Shown here: one piece after another, positions 60,546 to 64,000 of the stretch
How positions within the stretch are numbered: the first letter of the stretch is position 1
Layout: each line of letters begins with the position of its first letter
Source of the DNA: Flavobacterium gelidicaeli
Lineage (GTDB): Bacteria; Bacteroidota; Bacteroidia; Flavobacteriales; Flavobacteriaceae
Assembly (NCBI RefSeq): GCF_013294005.1
Contig: NZ_JABSNK010000004.1
Span: 364,341 to 428,340, forward strand
Direction of reading: 5' to 3'
DNA length: 64,000 nt
The notes under the pieces: generated by a model
Databases searched by the model: none
Seen by the model: only the letters and a program-made list of their open reading frames with translations
What the model was told of the DNA's origin: nothing
Position numbers and translations under genes: made by a program

Positions 60546-63179
60546 ATGACAATTCCTGCACAATTTGACGCTAAGACTATTGAAGATAAATGGTATGCCT
60601 ACTGGATGGAAAATAATTATTTCCACTCAGAGCCAGATCATAGAACACCTTATACTATTGTAATTCCTCCACCTAACGTAACAGGAGTCTTGCACATGGG
60701 GCATATGTTGAATAATACTATTCAAGATGTTTTAATTAGAAGAGCTCGTCTTAAAGGGTTTAACGCTTGTTGGGTACCAGGTACAGATCACGCCTCTATT
60801 GCTACCGAAGCTAAAGTTGTGGCTAAATTAAAAGCCGAAGGAATCAATAAAGCAGATTTATCTCGTGAGGAGTTTTTGAAACATGCTTATGACTGGACTG
60901 ACAAATATGGTGGCGTTATTCTAGAACAATTAAAAAAACTGGGAGCTTCTTGTGACTGGGAACGTACTAAGTTTACGATGGATCCTGACATGTCAGCTTC
61001 TGTAATTCGCTCTTTTGTTGATTTATATAACAAAGGATTGATTTATCGTGGGTACCGAATGGTAAACTGGGATCCCGAAGCGAAAACAACTTTATCTGAT
61101 GAAGAAGTTATTTTTGAAGAAAGACAAGGAAAATTATATTTCATACAATACAAAATTGAAGGAAGTGAAGACTTTTTAACGATAGCAACAACGCGTCCAG
61201 AAACTATTTTTGGAGATAGTGCCATTTGTATCAATCCAAATGACGAACGTTTTGCTCATTTAAAAGGAAAGAAAGCCATTGTTCCTATTTGTGGTCGTGT
61301 GATTCCTATTATCGAAGATGAATATGTTGATATCGAATTTGGAACAGGATGCCTAAAAGTGACTCCAGCTCACGATATGAATGATAAAACGCTAGGAGAG
61401 AAGCACAACTTAGAAATCATTGATATATTCAATGAAGATGCGACTATGAATAGTTTTGGTATGCATTACCAAGGAAAAGATCGTTTTGTTGTTCGTGATG
61501 AAGTTGCTGCAGAATTAGAAAAAATTGGAGCACTTGCAAAAACAGAAACGCACTTAAATAAAGTAGGAACCTCTGAAAGAACCAAAGCTGTAATCGAACC
61601 AAGACTATCAGATCAATGGTTCTTAAAAATGGAAGATTTAGTAAAACCAGCGATCAAATCAGTTTTAGTAGATGGAGATATTAAATTGCATCCTGCTCGT
61701 TTTAATAATACGTATGCACACTGGTTAAATAATATCCGCGATTGGAATATTTCTCGTCAATTATGGTGGGGACAACAAATTCCTGCTTATTTCTACGGAG
61801 ATGGGAAAGAGGATTTTGTAGTTGCCGAAAATATTGAAGATGCTTTAAAGTTAGCACGTGAGAAAACTTTAAATATTAAACTTGAAACAAAAGATTTAAG
61901 ACAAGATGTCGATGCATTAGACACTTGGTTTTCTTCTTGGCTGTGGCCAATGTCGGTTTTTGGCGGAATTATGGATCCAGAAAGTGAAGATTTTAAATAT
62001 TATTACCCTACGAATGATTTAGTTACGGGTCCAGATATTTTATTTTTCTGGGTTGCGAGAATGATTATTGCAGGATTTGAATACACAGGTAAAAAACCAT
62101 TTACCAATGTGTATTTAACGGGATTAGTTCGTGATAAACAAAGACGTAAAATGTCTAAATCATTAGGGAACTCACCAGATCCACTAGATTTAATTGAAAA
62201 ATTTGGTGCTGATGGAGTTCGTGTAGGATTGCTTTTGAGCGCTTCTGCAGGGAATGACATCATGTTTGACGAAGAATTATGTAATCAAGGAAAAGGGTTT
62301 ACCAATAAAATATGGAATGCTTTTAAATTGATTAAAGGATGGGAAGTTTCGGATACTATTCCGCAACCAGAATCATCTAAGGTAGCGATCGAATGGTATG
62401 AAGCTAAATTGCAACAAACGCTTTTAGAAATTGAAGATAACTTCGAGAAATATAGAATTTCAGAAGCATTAATGGGAACTTACAAATTAGTTTGGGATGA
62501 TTTCTGTTCTTGGTTCCTTGAAATGATTAAACCAGCATACCAACAGCCTATTGACAGCGTAACTTTTGCGAAAGCGATAGAAATGCTTGAAAATAACTTA
62601 AGAATATTACATCCGTTTATGCCGTTCTTGACCGAAGAGATTTGGCAAATATTAGCTCCAAGAACAAAAGAAGAAGCTTTAATCGTTTCCACTTGGCCTG
62701 AGTTAAAAACCTTTAACGCAGCTTTAATTACCGATTTTGAAAACACAATGGAAGTGATTTCTGGAGTGAGAACGATTCGTAAAGACAAGAACATTCCGTT
62801 TAAAGATGCAATTGAATTAAAAGTGATTAATAATGATAACGTAGCAACTTATTTTGATTCGGTTGTAACCAAATTAGGTAACATCACAGCATTAGAATAT
62901 GTTACTGAAAAAGTGGATGGCGCATTATCATATCGTGTAAATTCGAATGAATATTTTATTCCAATTACGGGAAATATAAATGTAGAAGAAGAAATTGGAA
63001 AACTGACAACAGAATTAGAGTATACAAAAGGATTTTTGAAATCAGTTCAAAATAAATTGTCTAACGAGAAATTTGTAAACGGAGCTCCTGAAAAAGTTTT
63101 GGCAAACGAAAGACAAAAAGAAGCCGATGCTTTAGCAAAAATTGAAACAATAGAGCAAAGTTTGGCTGGTTTAAAATAA
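60546..63179 (+). CDS. valS: Valyl-tRNA synthetase
   Basis: 877 residues from ATG 60546, where MTIPAQFDAKTIEDKWYAYW begins; TTG 60507 and ATG 60522 in frame are less likely. HIGH motif PPPNVTGVLHMGHMLN (about 39-54), editing domain with TTRPETIFGDSAICINP (about 216-232), VTPAHDMND, the Trp-rich WNISRQLWWGQQIPAY segment, KMSKS motif RRKMSKSLGNSPDP (about 533-546), anticodon-binding domain and a C-terminal coiled coil (about 815-877). Own transcription unit with terminator. Confidence 0.96.
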   Translation: MTIPAQFDAKTIEDKWYAYWMENNYFHSEPDHRTPYTIVIPPPNVTGVLHMGHMLNNTIQDVLIRRARLKGFNACWVPGTDHASIATEAKVVAKLKAEGINKADLSREEFLKHAYDWTDKYGGVILEQLKKLGASCDWERTKFTMDPDMSASVIRSFVDLYNKGLIYRGYRMVNWDPEAKTTLSDEEVIFEERQGKLYFIQYKIEGSEDFLTIATTRPETIFGDSAICINPNDERFAHLKGKKAIVPICGRVIPIIEDEYVDIEFGTGCLKVTPAHDMNDKTLGEKHNLEIIDIFNEDATMNSFGMHYQGKDRFVVRDEVAAELEKIGALAKTETHLNKVGTSERTKAVIEPRLSDQWFLKMEDLVKPAIKSVLVDGDIKLHPARFNNTYAHWLNNIRDWNISRQLWWGQQIPAYFYGDGKEDFVVAENIEDALKLAREKTLNIKLETKDLRQDVDALDTWFSSWLWPMSVFGGIMDPESEDFKYYYPTNDLVTGPDILFFWVARMIIAGFEYTGKKPFTNVYLTGLVRDKQRRKMSKSLGNSPDPLDLIEKFGADGVRVGLLLSASAGNDIMFDEELCNQGKGFTNKIWNAFKLIKGWEVSDTIPQPESSKVAIEWYEAKLQQTLLEIEDNFEKYRISEALMGTYKLVWDDFCSWFLEMIKPAYQQPIDSVTFAKAIEMLENNLRILHPFMPFLTEEIWQILAPRTKEEALIVSTWPELKTFNAALITDFENTMEVISGVRTIRKDKNIPFKDAIELKVINNDNVATYFDSVVTKLGNITALEYVTEKVDGALSYRVNSNEYFIPITGNINVEEEIGKLTTELEYTKGFLKSVQNKLSNEKFVNGAPEKVLANERQKEADALAKIETIEQSLAGLK

Positions 63180-63200
63180 TAACCATAATTATAGTATTGC

Positions 63201-63243
63201 AAAGCCCCATCTTAATGAAAAATAAGATGGGGCTTTTGTTTTT
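63201..63243 (+). terminator. Terminator of valS
   Basis: AAAGCCCCATCTTA pairs with TAAGATGGGGCTTT, then TTG TTTTT; strong GC-rich stem. Confidence 0.9.
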
Positions 63244-63382
63244 ATGTAGGTTACGAAGCTCAATTTTGCAAGCTTTGAATGCTATATTTCAGGGTTTTAC
63301 CGATAAACGACAAGGCTAATGTATTTCATAGGGTTTTTATTCCTTTAATCGATAGATGTATTCTTTCAATTTATTAGTTTAT

Positions 63383-63390
63383 TACTTTTG
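63383..63390 (+). promoter_or_regulatory. -7 box of the last gene
   Basis: TACTTTTG, 45 nt before the ATG at 63435; a tandem ATACCACAACA/ATACCACAATA repeat (63416-63426 region) lies in the leader. Confidence 0.45.
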
Positions 63391-63434
63391 TTGCTTATTA
63401 GTGAAATACCACAACAATACCACAATAATTCCCC

Positions 63435-63821
63435 ATGAAAAAATTATTTAGTTCTACTTATAGTAAAAACTATTTCGATGGTTATGCTATAGGTTCTAAT
63501 CCGCTCTTATCTTTAGAGGGTAAAAAAAGTAAAGCATTTGTAACCGGTTTTAAGTCGGGCCGCTTAGATTACGAAAATATGAATGGTTTAATTTGTTACG
63601 GAATCCCACAACGCATTATCACTGAAAAAATTTTAGAAGACTTCCTTATTGCAGGTATGTTTGGCTTTGATATTGATGCTGAGGGTTACACTGTTTTTCA
63701 GATTAATATAATTTCACAATGGTATCAAAGTGGTGTGGAGAAATACGAGCCAGAACAAAATTTAATTTTAGAGGCATTACTTAATGCGAATAATATTGAA
63801 ATGAGCTTGGCCCACCAATAG
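63435..63821 (+). CDS. Small cytoplasmic protein of unknown function
   Basis: 128 residues. Head MKKLFSSTYSKNYFDGYAIG, then SKAFVTGFKSGRLDYENMNGLICYGIPQ and ITEKILEDFLIAGMFGFDIDAEGYTVFQI, an alpha/beta pattern with no signal peptide or membrane helix. No family recognised. Flanked by the valS terminator and a strong hairpin at 63846, so it is a separate unit. Confidence 0.65.
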   Translation: MKKLFSSTYSKNYFDGYAIGSNPLLSLEGKKSKAFVTGFKSGRLDYENMNGLICYGIPQRIITEKILEDFLIAGMFGFDIDAEGYTVFQINIISQWYQSGVEKYEPEQNLILEALLNANNIEMSLAHQ

Positions 63822-63845
63822 TTATTTTTAAATAGTTTTAAAAAA

Positions 63846-63888
63846 CAAAAATCCGTAATAATGCATGCACTATTACGGATTTTTTTAG
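63846..63888. terminator. Terminator after the last gene
   Basis: AAAAATCCGTAATA pairs with TATTACGGATTTTT around a 9-nt loop, with A and T tracts on both sides. Confidence 0.88.
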
Positions 63889-63954
63889 GTCTAATTTTTA
63901 TCGTTCTTAGATTCAAGTGATAAATGCAACACTCCTTATTTGTTTAAATAAAGC

Positions 63955-64000
63955 CTACTGATAAGACTTGAAGATCTAGATCTTCAAGTCTTATCAGTAG
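63955..64000. repeat. Perfect 46-bp palindrome at the window end
   Basis: Positions 63955-63977 are the exact reverse complement of 63978-64000, with no spacer. The left flank AAATAAAGC could also pair if the sequence continues as GCTTTATTT, in which case this would be an unusually long bidirectional terminator. Otherwise a fold-back joining artefact or mobile-element end is possible. Confidence 0.6.

Noticed and set aside
1..64000. CRISPR array, prophage or complete insertion sequence
   Set aside because: No regularly spaced repeats, integrase, transposase or phage structural genes were seen on either strand.

Overview
The window looks like a chromosomal segment of a Flavobacterium-type organism (Bacteroidota, Flavobacteriaceae). 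DNA is AT-rich. Many lipoproteins have a Cys at about residue 18-24 followed by polar or acidic residues. Promoters fit the Bacteroidota TTG/TTTG-N(17-21)-TAnnTTTG pattern, Shine-Dalgarno sequences are weak, and families such as DUF4252, LptF/G fused to the tgt operon and split transketolase are typical of this group. No rRNA, prophage, CRISPR array or complete transposon is visible.

Layout. 1-5540: 5' part of a lipoprotein gene, a hydrophilic protein, two RNA-modifying enzymes (rluE, trmL), then a btuF-btuC-btuD-type ABC operon on the minus strand. 5421-8745: a 39-residue membrane peptide, a cobalamin riboswitch, a BtuB-like receptor and a BtuG-like propeller lipoprotein; with the ABC operon this is a complete vitamin B12 capture and import locus. 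8857-15201: S41 protease, DUF4252 pair, tRNA-Asp, an orphan TPR histidine kinase with a small lipoprotein, and a flavobacterial membrane protein. 15414-15950: minus-strand tRNA cluster with three identical tRNA-Lys and one tRNA-Leu. 16020-23189: aroK, a PRTase, an S4 protein, an FKBP lipoprotein, split transketolase, and a Crp/Fnr regulator beside a perfect FNR-type box in front of an old-yellow-enzyme operon. 23335-29417: tandem rhodaneses, DUF1003/COG4705 membrane proteins, hydrolases, amidohydrolase, SMR transporter, and a possible unannotated RNA gene near 25450-25715.

29418-38705 is the least orderly part: a second lgt paralogue, an ABC exporter whose permease is frameshifted near its start, DUF202, a fatty acyl-CoA ligase, and two near-identical copies of a structured intergenic repeat (a diverged third copy lies at 2222-2322). 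38706-46705 is housekeeping: tgt-lptG-DMT transporter, LTA-synthase-like sulfatase, accA and dnaB. 46859-49331 encodes a likely signalling operon (soluble protein, seven-helix membrane protein, HisKA_3 kinase, NarL regulator). 49728-51928 pairs a secreted amidotransferase-like protein with glutaminase. 51965-64000 holds a nuclease-family protein, lgt, yidD, cysS, folE, an aminotransferase, an aspartyl protease with a PDZ domain, a DUF1573 protein, valS, and a perfect 46-bp palindrome at the very end of the window.

Most plausible less-described biology: the B12 locus with its small membrane peptide; the structured dispersed repeat; the candidate RNA at 25442-25715; two Crp/Fnr-type palindromes at activator-like distances from predicted promoters; and the seven-helix protein/kinase/regulator operon.
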